A DNA stretch of 64,000 nucleotides, taken from the NCBI RefSeq assembly GCF_014642855.1, contig NZ_BMJB01000001.1, forward strand, positions 2,604,001 to 2,668,000. The letters run 5' to 3'. Source of the DNA: Edaphobacter acidisoli. GTDB lineage: Bacteria > Acidobacteriota > Terriglobia > Terriglobales > Acidobacteriaceae. Shown here piece by piece: positions 63,246-64,000 of this stretch (within the stretch, counting starts at the first letter, position 1; each line of letters starts with the position of its first letter). The translations under genes were made by a program, and so were the position numbers. The notes under the pieces were generated by a model. It was not told the DNA's origin and ran no database searches. It worked only from the letters and a program-made list of their open reading frames with translations.

Positions 63246-64000
63246 GTGAAGGAAAAAAGCACGAGCACTGCGGTCCTTTCCCCTATTTCTGAGCAGGCTG
63301 AAGAGACAAACTCTCAGCCTGCTCAAAACAACAACGCGCAAGCGAAGACGGCCGCCGAGCGGAAGCGCACGGGCAGGCTGGGCGAGAGCAAGCGCATCAA
63401 GATTTTCTGCGGATCGTCGAACCCCGCGCTGTGCGAGGAGATCTGCAAGTTCGTCGGAGTGCCGCTGGGCGAGACCCGGTTGCAGAGATTCTCTGACGGC
63501 GAAGTGCATTTTCAGCTGCTCGAGAACGTTCGCGGCGCGGATGTGTTTCTGGTGCAGCCTACGTGTTGGCCGGTCGATCAGCACCTGCTTGAGTTGCTGA
63601 TCATGATGGACGCGCTGAAGCGCGCGTCGGCCGGGCGCATCACGGTGGTGATTCCGTACTACGGCTATGCGCGGCAGGACCGCAAGGACCGGCCCCGTGT
63701 GGCGATTACGTCGAAGCTGGTTGCAGACCTGCTGACGACGGCTGGAGCGAATCGCGCGCTGCTGGTGGATTTGCATGCGGCGCAGATTCAGGGGTTCTTT
63801 GATATCCCGGTGGATCATCTGTTTGCCAGCCCGGTGCTGGTGAGCTACTTCCGGGAGTTGAATTTGCCGAACCTGACGGTGGTTTCGCCGGATGCGGGAG
63901 GCGTGGAGCGGGCGAGGTTTTTTGCCCAGAAGCTGGAAGTGCCGCTGGCCATTGTGGACAAGCGGCGCACGGACATTAATGTGACCGAGGTGATGCACGT
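63246..64000 (+). CDS. prs: Ribose-phosphate pyrophosphokinase, 3' end outside window
   Basis: Prs makes PRPP for nucleotide, His and Trp synthesis. The visible 251 residues begin with a poorly conserved tail of about 50 residues, then the catalytic domain with KIFCGSSNP, the ATP-binding RFSDGEVHFQLLENVRG and the metal site DLHAAQIQGFFDIPVDHL. The PRPP-binding loop lies beyond the window edge. GTG at 63246 is the start, with GGAGG seven bases upstream. The N-terminal tail of about 50 residues exceeds the usual few residues. Synteny with ispE and tRNA-Gln fits acidobacteria. Confidence 0.96.
   Translation, partial: MKEKSTSTAVLSPISEQAEETNSQPAQNNNAQAKTAAERKRTGRLGESKRIKIFCGSSNPALCEEICKFVGVPLGETRLQRFSDGEVHFQLLENVRGADVFLVQPTCWPVDQHLLELLIMMDALKRASAGRITVVIPYYGYARQDRKDRPRVAITSKLVADLLTTAGANRALLVDLHAAQIQGFFDIPVDHLFASPVLVSYFRELNLPNLTVVSPDAGGVERARFFAQKLEVPLAIVDKRRTDINVTEVMH

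Overview
The window looks like chromosome from an acidobacterium of the class Terriglobia (Acidobacteriaceae; Granulicella, Edaphobacter or Terriglobus are the closest mental matches). The reasons are three Oar-like TonB-dependent receptors of about 1,120 to 1,170 residues with an N-terminal carboxypeptidase-regulatory domain, several families that are common in that group (DUF4382, DUF5715, DUF5996 and DUF2252 proteins, a planctomycete-type cytochrome c), high GC, and abundant small palindromic intergenic repeats. This is inference from protein families; no database search was possible. No phage, insertion sequence, CRISPR array or defence island was found.

Layout. 1-13 kb: a secreted M3 peptidase (cut by the window edge), a lipoprotein phosphoesterase with a membrane protein, receptor 1, obgE, a DUF4382 lipoprotein and the phospholipid pair plsY-gpsA. 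13-25 kb: DUF4440 and DUF2252 proteins, receptor 2, an MFS transporter, tgt and receptor 3. 25-34 kb: mnmG, msrA, a zinc-ribbon membrane protein, dnaB, a VOC protein with a WYL regulator, and an Ig-like lipoprotein. 34-38 kb: a four-gene tetR/hlyD/ABC efflux operon with 4-bp ATGA overlaps at its first two junctions. 38-45 kb: cytochrome c, DUF5715 protein, a GlcN6P-deaminase-like protein, an oxidoreductase, a glycosyltransferase, an orphan gluconate-dehydrogenase-subunit-3-like protein, dut and DUF5996. 45-56 kb: purL-purF, bamA, a 57-residue protein, asnS, a methyltransferase and a sugar isomerase. 56-64 kb: two tandem SGNH hydrolases, a protein with two TonB-C-like domains, ggt, ispE, tRNA-Gln and prs (cut by the edge).

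How the genes work together. Most are housekeeping: tRNA modification (tgt, mnmG), aminoacylation (asnS), nucleotide synthesis (purL, purF, prs, dut), isoprenoid and phospholipid precursors (ispE, plsY, gpsA), outer membrane assembly (bamA), replication (dnaB) and ribosome maturation (obgE). Between them lie envelope genes: receptors, lipoproteins, efflux and secreted hydrolases.

The unexpected material is mostly non-coding. A 190-270 bp repeat occurs four times between genes, with shared blocks at both ends and in three copies a terminator-like hairpin. Two short palindromic repeat families occur five and three times. A cluster of five such palindromes lies in frame inside ispE, lengthening that protein to 434 residues. 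The strand bias of the whole window flips near 12-14 kb independent of gene direction, which suggests a replication origin or an inversion end.
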